Shown: positions 25,062-34,169, counted from the first letter of the stretch. The stretch is DNA of 62,602 nucleotides from an alpha proteobacterium SCGC AAA240-E13 (GCA_000504625.1 AZHR01000007.1:1-62602); one strand, 5' to 3'. Numbers and translations: made by a program. Notes: generated from the letters alone by a model not told the origin.

Positions 25062-26957
25062 ATGATTACAGGATTTGTTACATTTTTTACTATTGTCGCT
25101 GTTATTGGTTCTATTCTTTATGGACGAAGATTAATTAAAACTGAAAAAACTGATACTGTTTTTGGAAATCCTGAAAGAACTAAAGGAGGAATGCACTGGG
25201 TCGTGGTTGGAACTAGTTTTCTCATATTGTCATGGCTTTATTACTCATGGGATATAGCAAAATCGTTTTACCCAAAATCTGCAAATGAACTTTGTCAAGT
25301 TGCAAAGGTTAACGAGTCTTTGCTATCTTTAAAGTATCTTTTCCCAATTGAAGAAAGAAGTCATAAAAGTACTGCGCTTATTAAACGTGAAAACATAAAT
25401 ATAAGTAACAAAATAATTGTAATACAAAACTCACCAAGTCTAAAAAATCAGGATAAAGAAAAATTTGTAAATTTACTTAATAAAACTCGTCAAACAATCC
25501 CATTATTAACTAATGAAAAGTATTTAGAAACTAAGACTAAAACTACAATAAATGAACTAACAAATAGAATAAAACAATTAACTGAAGACTTTTCAAAAGA
25601 TAGTTATCCGCCTCCTTTAAGTGAGGAAGAAGAAAATAAGAGAATTGAAGCAACAAAAAAACAATTAGGTTGGGGTGCAACTGGTATGGAAGTGCCTCCT
25701 CTTCCAGAAAGCAAAAAAGGTTTAAAATTTCATACAGCAGCTCAAGAATTGAATGAAATTAGTGATGAATTTTTTTCAATGAGAAATCATAACCCTGAAT
25801 ATTTAAAATTATTAAATGAAATTAATGATGAAATTAAAGAATACAAAAATGGACTGGATGATAACCAAAAATTAGAAATGGATTTTATAAAAGAAATAAA
25901 AAAACTTGGAAATAGAATTCAATATGAAAGTGTATTTCCTCCTAATGCATTAGATGGTATGGAAAAAGCAATTAGAGATTTTGATGGAGTTCAAAAAAAA
26001 GAACAAGGAGCAATAAGAATTAAAGATATATTATTGTTTCCAGCTGGAACAATTGTTGCTAGTGGTCCAACTTGTGCAGAAGATGGTCCTGGTAGGTGGT
26101 TACCTAAACCATCTGACACTTTTAGAATTTTTGGCGACCTTTTAAAACCAAGTGTAGGTTTTAAAATGATTCCTATGATTTGGTATGAAATGATGGGTGT
26201 TAATAGGATTGTCGGTTTTATTCTTCCTGATTGGATAGCAGATATTTTACCTGGGAAATATCCAGTTCACAGTTCAGATGGGACAGTAAAACCTAATTTT
26301 AAAAGTAAAGTTCTAGATGTTGTTACTGGAGAATTTGAAGCTTTCAAAATACCAATTCCCACAGGACACATTTGGGATTCTTTTTTAAGAGTGTTTTTAG
26401 GTTTATCGCTCGGTATTATCTTTGGTGTTCCATTAGGTATATTTATGGGTTTAAATAGATTTGCCAAAGGATTTTTCGATCCTTTAGTTGAATTATATAG
26501 ACCGGTACCCCCACTCGCTTGGGCTCCATTAGTAATTACCGTTTTTGGAATTGATAATGTTGGAAAAATATTTTTATTATTTATGGTTGCTTTTTCAATT
26601 ATGATTATTTCTGCAAGAGCCGGTGCATCAGGAACACAACTATCAAAAATTCATGCTGCGCATTCTTTGGGAGCATCCAGATGGCAAATATTAAGAAACG
26701 TTATATTACCTAACTCTTTACCTGAAATACTAACAGGAATAAGAGTTGCGGTTGGTATGTGTTGGGGAACATTAGTTGCTGCAGAGTTTTTAGCAGGAAC
26801 AACTGGTATTGGCTTTGTTGAAAACGTAGCTAGAAAATATATGCAGTACGAAGTAATTTGGATAACGATATTCGTAATGGGAATGTTAGGACTTTTATTT
26901 GATTTAACAATTAGAAAAATTATAGATAAAACAATTCCTTGGCGTGGCAAAGGTTAA
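25062..26957 (+). CDS. tauC: Taurine ABC transporter permease with large N-terminal extension
   Basis: 631 aa, more than twice the usual TauC/SsuC length (about 250-280). Residues 1-70 hold two membrane helices (FVTFFTIVAVIGSILYG; GTSFLILSWLYYSW). Residues about 75-330 are hydrophilic and partly coiled-coil (Glu/Lys-rich), with Pro-rich PPPLSEEE and PPLPES. The normal permease domain begins near residue 430 (GHIWDSFLRVFLGL), with the EAA-loop HAAHSLGASRWQILRNVILP that docks on the ATPase. It sits between tauB (1 nt) and dhaL (directly abutting). The extension is most likely periplasmic; its role is unknown. Confidence 0.88.
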   Translation: MITGFVTFFTIVAVIGSILYGRRLIKTEKTDTVFGNPERTKGGMHWVVVGTSFLILSWLYYSWDIAKSFYPKSANELCQVAKVNESLLSLKYLFPIEERSHKSTALIKRENINISNKIIVIQNSPSLKNQDKEKFVNLLNKTRQTIPLLTNEKYLETKTKTTINELTNRIKQLTEDFSKDSYPPPLSEEEENKRIEATKKQLGWGATGMEVPPLPESKKGLKFHTAAQELNEISDEFFSMRNHNPEYLKLLNEINDEIKEYKNGLDDNQKLEMDFIKEIKKLGNRIQYESVFPPNALDGMEKAIRDFDGVQKKEQGAIRIKDILLFPAGTIVASGPTCAEDGPGRWLPKPSDTFRIFGDLLKPSVGFKMIPMIWYEMMGVNRIVGFILPDWIADILPGKYPVHSSDGTVKPNFKSKVLDVVTGEFEAFKIPIPTGHIWDSFLRVFLGLSLGIIFGVPLGIFMGLNRFAKGFFDPLVELYRPVPPLAWAPLVITVFGIDNVGKIFLLFMVAFSIMIISARAGASGTQLSKIHAAHSLGASRWQILRNVILPNSLPEILTGIRVAVGMCWGTLVAAEFLAGTTGIGFVENVARKYMQYEVIWITIFVMGMLGLLFDLTIRKIIDKTIPWRGKG

Positions 26958-27548
26958 ATGCTTAATAAAGAAGTATTAGAAAGTATTTTTGAAAAATTAC
27001 TTTCTCAAGCCCAAAAGTCCTACGACGAATTTAATGCTGCCGATGGAAAAATCGGCGATGGTGACCTAGGAGTTACTATTTTAAATGGATTAGAAGAAAT
27101 CAATAATAATAAAGCTAATTTTAAAGATGATATGGGAAGTAATTTTATGGTTTGTTCCCAAGCTTTTGTAAAGAAATCAGGATCTAGTTTTGGAACTCTA
27201 ATAGCCTTTTCTTTTATAAATATATCAAAGAATCTAAAGGGCAAAACTTCATGTGATCATAATGATATTGTTATTATTTTTGAAACTGCATTAAAAACCA
27301 TACAAGAAAGAGGAAAGACTAAATTAGGAGATAAAACAATTGCTGACAGTTTAGATTTAATAATAAAAAAACTTAAAGAAAATAATTCTAATTATTCAGA
27401 AGTATTTAAATCTGCTACTAAACAAGCTCTAGAAGATTTTAAAGGAAAAAAAATATTAATTGGTAGAGCTAGAATGTTTGAAGATAAAACTAAAGATTTA
27501 GATGATCCTGGTATGCTTGCATTAAATAAATTAAGTCAAATATTCTAA
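26958..27548 (+). CDS. DhaL-domain protein (dihydroxyacetone kinase L-subunit family)
   Basis: 196 aa, matching the ADP-binding DhaL (DAK2) subunit. The metal-binding Asp triad is seen in ADGKIGDGDLG near residue 30 (the family His of DGDHG is Leu here). QAFVKKSGSSFGTL and the C-terminal IGRARMFEDKTKDLDDPG region contact nucleotide in the family. The ATG follows the tauC stop with no gap, so it is cotranscribed with tauBC. Its partner DhaK is 2 kb away behind two opposed genes, and no DhaM phosphotransfer subunit is present, so ATP would be the phosphoryl donor. Substrate uncertain. Confidence 0.8.
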   Translation: MLNKEVLESIFEKLLSQAQKSYDEFNAADGKIGDGDLGVTILNGLEEINNNKANFKDDMGSNFMVCSQAFVKKSGSSFGTLIAFSFINISKNLKGKTSCDHNDIVIIFETALKTIQERGKTKLGDKTIADSLDLIIKKLKENNSNYSEVFKSATKQALEDFKGKKILIGRARMFEDKTKDLDDPGMLALNKLSQIF

Positions 27549-27553
27549 ATCTT

Positions 27554-28339
27554 CTAACTAAGTCTCCCAAAAAATGTCATCCGCGCAGTTTCAGATAGTG
27601 AAACACCAGCTTTATTATTATAGGCCAAGACAACTAGAATACGAATTCTGTTACCAATGGTTGGCGTAACTCTATGAAGAGAGTTGAGTCCTCTAAATAA
27701 TACTAATGTACCTTCTTCCATATGTTGAGTTTTCACAGGTGCTTTATCATTTAGCACAGCCTCAACGCCGTCAAAATTCATCTCTTCAGAGTTGGTGTTG
27801 CGCAAATCACTTACATATTGAAAGACACCTCCTTCTATTGGAGCTTGTAGTAATAAAGTGATAGCAAATGAAGAATTGTCAAAATGCCAACCTAGCTCTT
27901 CTCCTTCTCTAGCATAATGTATATTGATACCAGACAACGGATCTACGTAAGGGTAAATGGCTTTTTCTTGAACGACATGTGCGATAAATTTTTTAAATAT
28001 AGAATTATTATAAATAACATGTAGTCCAGATTCTGATTGTATTTGGTCTGTTGTGATACAGCCCTTAGAAGATTTTACCTGGCGATTAAAAACATGAGTT
28101 TCAGGTAACGATGTATCGGATTCAGATAAATAAATATTATGAGTTTTTTTTGTAAAATAAGCTAAATGAGCTCGTGCTTGAGCCTCTTTTCTTATTTGGT
28201 TAAGAGCTTCTGGTAGTAGGAATTGGGGGAGAAGCAGAACTCCAGTATCTGATAGTTTTTGACAACATTTATCTGCAAAATCAATTGAATTTAAAGAACA
28301 AGACTTTAAATTAATCCATTTGCTAATGTCATTTCTCAT
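27554..28339 (-). CDS. 2OG-Fe(II) dioxygenase-like protein
   Basis: 261 aa from the ATG at 28339; a TTG at 28358-28360 would add seven residues. The jelly-roll iron site is visible as GWHFDNSSFAIT (HxD, near residue 150). The distal part is SLHRVTPTIGNRIRILVVLAYN, where the His is the third iron ligand and the Arg the likely 2-oxoglutarate anchor. This arrangement matches non-heme iron oxygenases that hydroxylate or halogenate small molecules such as amino acids. It lies opposite to dhaL and dhaK and 5 nt from the dhaL end. GC is higher than in the adjacent dhaL. Substrate unknown. Confidence 0.65.
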   Translation of the reverse strand: MRNDISKWINLKSCSLNSIDFADKCCQKLSDTGVLLLPQFLLPEALNQIRKEAQARAHLAYFTKKTHNIYLSESDTSLPETHVFNRQVKSSKGCITTDQIQSESGLHVIYNNSIFKKFIAHVVQEKAIYPYVDPLSGINIHYAREGEELGWHFDNSSFAITLLLQAPIEGGVFQYVSDLRNTNSEEMNFDGVEAVLNDKAPVKTQHMEEGTLVLFRGLNSLHRVTPTIGNRIRILVVLAYNNKAGVSLSETARMTFFGRLS

Positions 28340-28364
28340 AAATTTTTTTTCTATGAACAATATA

Positions 28365-29513
28365 TTATAAATCTATTAGATCCTTTACAAATTCCCTAAT
28401 ATCATTAACTAATAAATTTGGTTGCTCTAAAGCTGCGAAGTGTCCACCTTGTGGCATTTCAGTCCAACGCTGAATATTATAAATTCTTTTAACATAAGAT
28501 CTTGGGGCCCATTCTAAATATTCTTTTGGAAATAAAGCAACTGCTGTAGGAACTTTTATTGGAAGTCCTTCTTTGGGAAGAGGTCTTCCACCCTCTTCTC
28601 TTCTTCCGTAATAAATCCAAGAAGCTGTATTAAATGTTTTTGTAACTAGATAAACCATTATGTTTGATAACAAAATATCTTTTGAATAAACACTTTCGAT
28701 TTCGTTGTTTTTGATATCCGACCATCCACGCATTTTTTCAATAATCCATGCTGCTACACCGACTGGACTATCCATCATTGCATAACTTAGTGTTTGAGGT
28801 TTCGTTGCCTGTTGAGTTCTATAGCCATCCTCAATCTTTTGATCTTTTTTGAATCTTTCTTCCCATTCTTTCTCTTCTTTAGTTTGGGGTCCATCTGGAT
28901 GTCGAACAATTAAAATATTTATATGAATAGCCACACATGTTTTTGGAAAATCATATCCAAGCCAAGTAGCAATCGTTCCTCCAAAATCTCCTCCTTGGGT
29001 TATATATTTTTTGTATCCAAGAACTTCTGTCATCAAAGAATTAAATATTGATGCCATTTTTTTTGGGCCAATTGGTCTTGAAGGTCGACCTGAAAATCCA
29101 AATCCAGGTAAAGATGGGACAACAACATCAAATGCATCTTCTTCCTTTCCACCAAATTTTTCAGGGTGAGCAAGTTGATCTGTGACATGTAAAAACTCTA
29201 AGATTGATCCGGGCCATCCATGACTTAATAATAATGGTTTTGGATTAGATCCACTTCCTTTTTCATGAATAAAATGAATATCAATATCTTCAATATTTGA
29301 TTTAAAATTTTGAAATTTATTTATTTTTTCTTCAGTTTTTCTCCAATCAAATTTTTCTACCCAGTATTTTGAAATTTCTTTCATGTAATCTAGGTTGGTT
29401 CCATAATTCCAACCACCATCCTTTGGCATTTCATGCCAAGGATAATTTGCAACCTTTGTTCTAATATCTTCTATTATTTTATTGGAAATATTTATTTTAA
29501 AGGGTCTTATCAT
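28365..29513 (-). CDS. Epoxide hydrolase (microsomal-type, alpha/beta hydrolase)
   Basis: 382 aa. The N-terminal EHN lid segment begins IRPFKINISNKIIEDIRTKV with NYPWHEMP. The oxyanion motif is LLSHGWPGS near residue 98, the nucleophilic Asp lies in TQGGDFGGTIA near residue 174, and the terminal His in PQGGHFAALEQP. The family opens epoxides to diols. It lies on the same strand and just upstream of the dioxygenase-like gene (25 nt), forming a two-gene minus-strand unit placed between dhaL and dhaK. Natural substrate unknown. Confidence 0.88.
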   Translation of the reverse strand: MIRPFKINISNKIIEDIRTKVANYPWHEMPKDGGWNYGTNLDYMKEISKYWVEKFDWRKTEEKINKFQNFKSNIEDIDIHFIHEKGSGSNPKPLLLSHGWPGSILEFLHVTDQLAHPEKFGGKEEDAFDVVVPSLPGFGFSGRPSRPIGPKKMASIFNSLMTEVLGYKKYITQGGDFGGTIATWLGYDFPKTCVAIHINILIVRHPDGPQTKEEKEWEERFKKDQKIEDGYRTQQATKPQTLSYAMMDSPVGVAAWIIEKMRGWSDIKNNEIESVYSKDILLSNIMVYLVTKTFNTASWIYYGRREEGGRPLPKEGLPIKVPTAVALFPKEYLEWAPRSYVKRIYNIQRWTEMPQGGHFAALEQPNLLVNDIREFVKDLIDL

Positions 29514-29550
29514 TATTTAATATACTACAGTATATTAAAAATAAAATTGC

Positions 29551-30546
29551 ATGAAAAAGATAATTAATAAACCAAGTGATTTTGTTGAAGAGTCTATTGA
29601 GGGACTAGTTAAATCTCATCCAGATATTTATTCCTTTGCTCCAGATAATAAAAGAGTAATTATAAGAGCCAAAAAATCTTCAAATAAAGTTGGACTAATT
29701 ACAGGTGGAGGTTCTGGACATCTGCCAGTTTTTACAGGATATGTTGGAAAAGGATTATTAGATGCTTGTGCAATAGGTTCGGTTTTTGCTTCACCATCAG
29801 TTGAACAGATAGCTTCAGCTATTAGAAATGCAAATAATGGTAATGGAGTTTTGTGTATACTCGGAAACTATGGTGGCGATGTTATGAATTTTGAAATGGC
29901 TTGCGAGATTGTAGGTTCCGAAGGAATTAAAACAAAAAAGGTTATTGTTGCTGATGATATTGCAAGTGCAAGCAGTGAAGAAAAGTTAAAACGCAGAGGT
30001 ATTGCTGGGATGATTTTCGTTTTTAAAGTTGCTGGCGCTATTGCTGAGACAAGTGCCTCGCTTGAAAAAACTTTTAACGTTGCTTCTTCAGCTAATAATA
30101 GTATTAGAACTCTAGGAATAGCCTTATCCCCATGTATTTTACCTGAAGCTGGTAAGCCTACTTTTGAAATTAAAGATGATGAAATTGAAATTGGCATGGG
30201 AATTCACGGTGAACCTGGGATTAAAAGAGAAAAATTAAGAAGTGCTGATCAATTAATTGATGATCTATGTAAAAGAATTTTAGATGATTTTAAATTAAAT
30301 GCTAAAGATCAAGTGTCTATAATAATTAATAGTTTAGGAGCTACCCCATTAGAAGAACTTTATATTGTCTCTAAACGAGTTCATGAAAATTTTTCAAAAT
30401 TGAAAATTGAGATTACAAAATCCTATGTAGGTAGATATGTTACTTCTATGGAAATGGCTGGTATGTCTATTACTGTCTTCAAATTAGATAGTGAATTGAA
30501 GAAATATTTATCAGCACCAAGCGAATGCCCTTTCTGGAATAATTAA
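29551..30546 (+). CDS. dhaK: Dihydroxyacetone kinase, DhaK-type subunit
   Basis: 331 aa, the DhaK domain length. The substrate-binding start KKIINKPSDFVEESIEG is followed by GLITGGGSGHLPVFTGYVG near residue 48. The His that covalently holds the ketose is in MGIHGEPGI near residue 215. Normally phosphorylates dihydroxyacetone (or related C3/C4 ketoses) with DhaL. It is divergent from the epoxide hydrolase gene and 55 nt upstream of the phosphotransacetylase-like gene. The exact substrate is uncertain because glycerol-utilisation genes are absent here. Confidence 0.9.
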   Translation: MKKIINKPSDFVEESIEGLVKSHPDIYSFAPDNKRVIIRAKKSSNKVGLITGGGSGHLPVFTGYVGKGLLDACAIGSVFASPSVEQIASAIRNANNGNGVLCILGNYGGDVMNFEMACEIVGSEGIKTKKVIVADDIASASSEEKLKRRGIAGMIFVFKVAGAIAETSASLEKTFNVASSANNSIRTLGIALSPCILPEAGKPTFEIKDDEIEIGMGIHGEPGIKREKLRSADQLIDDLCKRILDDFKLNAKDQVSIIINSLGATPLEELYIVSKRVHENFSKLKIEITKSYVGRYVTSMEMAGMSITVFKLDSELKKYLSAPSECPFWNN

Positions 30547-30601
30547 ATGGTTACTTATAAATTTATAATAAAAAATATATTAAAAGAGATAAATAAATTG
30601 A

Positions 30602-31513
30602 ATGCTATCAAATAAAAAAATTGTCTGTCCAAATAATTTGATTAATCGAGCAAAAAAAATAGGTTTAGTTAATGCTGCTATTGTAAATGCTGGAGAAATT
30701 CTTCCAATGGAGTCTACTCATAAAGCAGTACAAAATAATTTGATCAATCCAATATTTGTTGGAAATGAAACTGAAATAAAAAAACATGCTCAAAAACTTA
30801 AATGGAATATATCAAAATATGAAATTATTGATGAAAAGGACGAAAATAGTACCGCACCCTTAGCTGCAAAACTTGCTAGTGAAGAAAAAGTGAAAATTAT
30901 AGTTAAAGGTCATATCCACACTGACGTCTTAATGAAAGCTGTTTTAAAAAGAAATTTAAATTTAATTGGAAAAAAAAGACTAAGTCATGTTTGGCATATG
31001 ACCATCGATACTGATGATAAACCTTTTATCATTACTGATGGTGCTCTGAATGTATTGCCAAAATTAGAAGTTAAAATGCATATTCTTAGAAATGCTGTTG
31101 ATTTTGCAAATAAAATAGGAATTGCTAGGCCCAAGGTTTCTGTTTTATCGGCTACCGAAGAAGTATTGGAAAGCATGCCAAGCTCGATGGAAGCTCAAAC
31201 AATTACAAAAAAAGCTAAGAAAGAAAATATTAATGCTGATGTTTTTGGTCCTTTGGCATTCGATAATTCAGTTTCAAAAAAAGCTGCAGGAATAAAAAAA
31301 ATTAAAAATGAAGTTGCTGGAAATACTGATATCTTGCTGGTCCCTAACGTTGAAACAGGAAATGCTCTTGTCAAAATGATGGTATATTTTATGGGGGCTT
31401 GTGCAGCTGGTGTTGTAATTGGTGGTAAAGCTCCAGTTGTAATCACGAGTAGAGCTGATGAATCAGAAGCTAGATTAGCTTCTATCGCAGCAGCAATTGT
31501 TGCGCTCGATTAA
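30602..31513 (+). CDS. Phosphate acetyl/butyryltransferase
   Basis: 303 aa, the short single-domain PTA/PTB form. Family marks include PNNLINRAKKIGLVNAAIVNAG at the N-terminus, IVKGHIHTDVLMKA near residue 100, FGPLAFDNSVSKKAAG near residue 216, and the C-terminal KMMVYFMGACAAGVVIGGKAPV with SRADESEA. It interconverts acetyl phosphate and acetyl-CoA (or the butyryl pair). Xsc at 55.5 kb produces acetyl phosphate from sulfoacetaldehyde, so this enzyme would complete taurine carbon entry into acetyl-CoA. No acetate kinase gene is seen. Acetyl versus butyryl specificity cannot be told from sequence. Confidence 0.88.
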   Translation: MLSNKKIVCPNNLINRAKKIGLVNAAIVNAGEILPMESTHKAVQNNLINPIFVGNETEIKKHAQKLKWNISKYEIIDEKDENSTAPLAAKLASEEKVKIIVKGHIHTDVLMKAVLKRNLNLIGKKRLSHVWHMTIDTDDKPFIITDGALNVLPKLEVKMHILRNAVDFANKIGIARPKVSVLSATEEVLESMPSSMEAQTITKKAKKENINADVFGPLAFDNSVSKKAAGIKKIKNEVAGNTDILLVPNVETGNALVKMMVYFMGACAAGVVIGGKAPVVITSRADESEARLASIAAAIVALD

Positions 31514-31587
31514 AATTAATTAATCAAGAAAATAATGTTAAAATAGAACTACCTTATCTTAAGCAGTTGTAATATAATAAAAGTGAT

Positions 31588-31641
31588 ATGATTTGGTACT
31601 TTGTTATAGGCCTTTGGATTGTGGGTGTAGCGGGAAATTAA
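31588..31641 (+). CDS. Possible 17-residue membrane micropeptide
   Basis: The frame ATG to TAA reads MIWYFVIGLWIVGVAGN, a single hydrophobic segment, in the 124 bp gap between the phosphotransacetylase-like and metF-like genes. Its MxWYF start recalls CydX-type small subunits of cytochrome bd oxidase, but no cydAB is in the window and no ribosome-binding site is clear. Its stop overlaps the metF-like 3' end by 4 nt. May be chance. Confidence 0.25.
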   Translation: MIWYFVIGLWIVGVAGN

Positions 31642-32534
31642 GTTTTTTTAGATTCTTTAATAATTTCCGCAATTACTTGTTCTTTATTGTACCCCATAAG
31701 GTGCACTCCATGAACTCCTTTTATTTCGCGAAAGTCGTTAATTAATTCAAGGCAGATTTTTTCACTTTCTTTTTTCTGATCTTCTGATTGTTCCAACCTT
31801 TTTATAATCTCATTGGGTATATCAACACCAAATAAGTTATTATTCATCCATTTCGCACTTTTTGCTGAAGTAAAAGGACCTAATCCAATGATAAAATATG
31901 TTTTTTCTAGTATTCCAGCATCACCCAAAATTTTCATATACTCTTTTAATATTTTTATATCAAAAACATATTGTGTTTGAAAAAAATCAATACCTTTTTC
32001 AATTTTGTTTAAAATTTTTTTGGGATTAGGTTTTCCTTGCGTTGGAATCTCTGCTCCACCTATGAATAACTTGGGTGGAGGCTCAATTGTTCTTCCCGAT
32101 GGAAATTGTTTATCTTTACGCATCATGTTAGCTGTAGCAATTAATGTTAAACTATTAATATCATTTACTGCGATAGTTTCGGGTTGATCTCCATTTTTGG
32201 GATTATCCCCGGTTAAACATAGGATGTTATGAACACCTAGAGCAGATGCTCCGACCAAATCACCTTGAAGTGCTAAACGATTACGATCACGAATAGTTAA
32301 CTGTAATATTGGCTCAATATCATTTTGGGCAAGAATGATTGCCGCAGTTAATGAAGACATATGGACTTTTGCTCCAGGACCATCGGTAACATTAACAGCA
32401 TCTGCTATTCCTTTTAATGGCATTATTTTTGTCAACAATACATCTTGACTAGCGGAATCAGGTGGCGTCGTTTCAGCAGTATAGACAAACTCACTTTTTG
32501 ATAATTTTTTGTGAAGTGAGCTTTGATATTCCAT
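31638..32534 (-). CDS. Methylenetetrahydrofolate reductase family protein
   Basis: 298 aa, close to bacterial MetF length. The TIM-barrel signs include YTAETTPPDSAS (the catalytic Glu of the family), NVTDGPGAKVHMSSL near residue 46, LTIRDRNRLALQGDLVGA near residue 78, LCLTGDNPKNGDQPE and QTQYVFDI. It reduces 5,10-methylene-THF to 5-methyl-THF (or runs in reverse) using FAD. It overlaps nothing but lies 3 nt after the transporter gene, so the two are one unit. This sequence is of the C1-metabolism branch rather than a close E. coli MetF match, so the metF symbol is not given. Confidence 0.82.
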   Translation of the reverse strand: MEYQSSLHKKLSKSEFVYTAETTPPDSASQDVLLTKIMPLKGIADAVNVTDGPGAKVHMSSLTAAIILAQNDIEPILQLTIRDRNRLALQGDLVGASALGVHNILCLTGDNPKNGDQPETIAVNDINSLTLIATANMMRKDKQFPSGRTIEPPPKLFIGGAEIPTQGKPNPKKILNKIEKGIDFFQTQYVFDIKILKEYMKILGDAGILEKTYFIIGLGPFTSAKSAKWMNNNLFGVDIPNEIIKRLEQSEDQKKESEKICLELINDFREIKGVHGVHLMGYNKEQVIAEIIKESKKT

Positions 32535-32537
32535 CTA

Positions 32538-34169
32538 TTATTCGTTAGTTCTAAATTTTGATTGCTGAATTATCCATACAGTAAATATTGGTATCAGTAA
32601 TGTCAAAAGTGTAACTATTATTAATAATACTCCAAGTTCAGAATAGTCTGCTGTACTTAAGATGGCTTCTGTAACTTTATCTTTAACGGATCTTGTAATG
32701 ATGAATATTTCATTTAAATACTTTGTGCCTAAAGCATTGGCTGATAAGGCAAGATTAGTAAAGGAGGCAAAAACAGCGAAGAAAGTTGCTTTTAAGTGTG
32801 CTGGTGCATTCTTTGCAATCCAAGCTAACAATGGAATCATCGAAACTTGCCCTAAAGGAGATTCTAATGCGGTATTTACGATAGCAATAAATCGTGCGTC
32901 AACTATTCCGTTTGTTAAGGAAGATGTCCAGTTATGAAATCCATAATACATACCAACGCTTGGTAAAAATAAAATTGATCCTACAATGGATAGCACTACA
33001 ATAATTTTGGCGATGGAATTTTTTGCCATGAAAGGTCTGAAAATAACGATACCCACCAAAGTCAAAGCAGAAGCTATAAGCGATAGTAACGAAAAGAACT
33101 GTTGATCAAAATCAAGAACATCAATCTCAAACCAACCCAAAGCCGGTCCGGGGCCTGGCATTGCCCGAAAAACAAAGATAATGATAGCAGTTCCAACGAC
33201 AACAAAACGAGATGATTCAGGTAGTTCAGTAATTAATTTTTTCATCAAAAACAAGATGATCAGCATCGAACCTATAAATACAATTTCCTGGGCAAACGGA
33301 ACTTTTAAGATTCCGACCCCAAGCGTAAAAATGACAAAGACCAAACTACCTCCTAGGATCCACCAATTGGGTTGGGTGCTTACTACGAACTCTGTCATAA
33401 GTTTTTTTAATTCTTCGTCACTTACTCCTGATTTTATTAATTTCTTCAAGCGTTGTCTTTTGAGATACATTGCAAGAAAAACTCCCGAGACCGAAACAAT
33501 TGGAATGATTAAAGCGTAAAGATAAATTCTGCCGTATATTTCAATTTTTTCTGCTTCACTTAAAGCGCCAACGCCCGCAAACATAACAACATTAACCAGC
33601 GCCACTAAAAAAAAACCGCCAATAATCGCAAATCGGCCTAGAGTTTGCATCGTCGTATGCATGATCTTTATTTGTTGAGTAGAGTATTGAATCCCTTGAT
33701 CATCCGTACTTGGTATTGCCTCGACCGTCATGGCATCAGCTACAACGTCTTGCGTAACGTAGCCAACTGGCGCAAGCAAAGCACTTACGATAAACCATGT
33801 TTCAACTTTTAGAATAGATGCCATGGTCTCTGTATGGATAATGAGGCCATACATAATAATTATGCTCAACGCGATAAGCCCAGCTCCAACAAAAACGAGG
33901 TAATTTTTTCTCGACCAAATTAAATCAACAAGATGTCCTAAAGGCATTTTTAACGCCCAAGGAATTCCTGCCCAAAATCCTAATCCCGCTAGAAATGCTG
34001 CTGACAAATTAAGATAATCTTTTATAAAAAAAATACCAACAATTCCGGTCAATCCTGATATTCCAGCTGCAACATAGACCATTAAAGGAGGCAGATAAGA
34101 CCATCTAAACTGACGTCCTAAATCTATAAGGGTACTATCAATAAATTTATAAACTCTTTGAAAAATCAT
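32538..34169 (-). CDS. MFS-superfamily transporter, folate/biopterin-transporter-like
   Basis: 543 aa with about 12-14 hydrophobic segments. The segment GLGFWAGIPWALKMPLGHLVDLIW near residue 60 resembles the conserved stretch of BT1/folate-biopterin transporters, and DVVADAMTVEA is another MFS-like loop. It is upstream of and nearly contiguous with the folate-enzyme gene (3 nt), which supports a pterin or one-carbon-related substrate, but the assignment is tentative. GC is clearly above the neighbourhood (sampled 60-base lines of 35-52% against about 20-30% nearby), suggesting different origin or constraint. Confidence 0.6.
   Translation of the reverse strand: MIFQRVYKFIDSTLIDLGRQFRWSYLPPLMVYVAAGISGLTGIVGIFFIKDYLNLSAAFLAGLGFWAGIPWALKMPLGHLVDLIWSRKNYLVFVGAGLIALSIIIMYGLIIHTETMASILKVETWFIVSALLAPVGYVTQDVVADAMTVEAIPSTDDQGIQYSTQQIKIMHTTMQTLGRFAIIGGFFLVALVNVVMFAGVGALSEAEKIEIYGRIYLYALIIPIVSVSGVFLAMYLKRQRLKKLIKSGVSDEELKKLMTEFVVSTQPNWWILGGSLVFVIFTLGVGILKVPFAQEIVFIGSMLIILFLMKKLITELPESSRFVVVGTAIIIFVFRAMPGPGPALGWFEIDVLDFDQQFFSLLSLIASALTLVGIVIFRPFMAKNSIAKIIVVLSIVGSILFLPSVGMYYGFHNWTSSLTNGIVDARFIAIVNTALESPLGQVSMIPLLAWIAKNAPAHLKATFFAVFASFTNLALSANALGTKYLNEIFIITRSVKDKVTEAILSTADYSELGVLLIIVTLLTLLIPIFTVWIIQQSKFRTNE

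Noticed and set aside
30547..30615. 22-codon frame between dhaK and the phosphotransacetylase gene
   Set aside because: It overlaps the following gene's start, has Lys/Ile-rich random-looking content and no ribosome-binding site.
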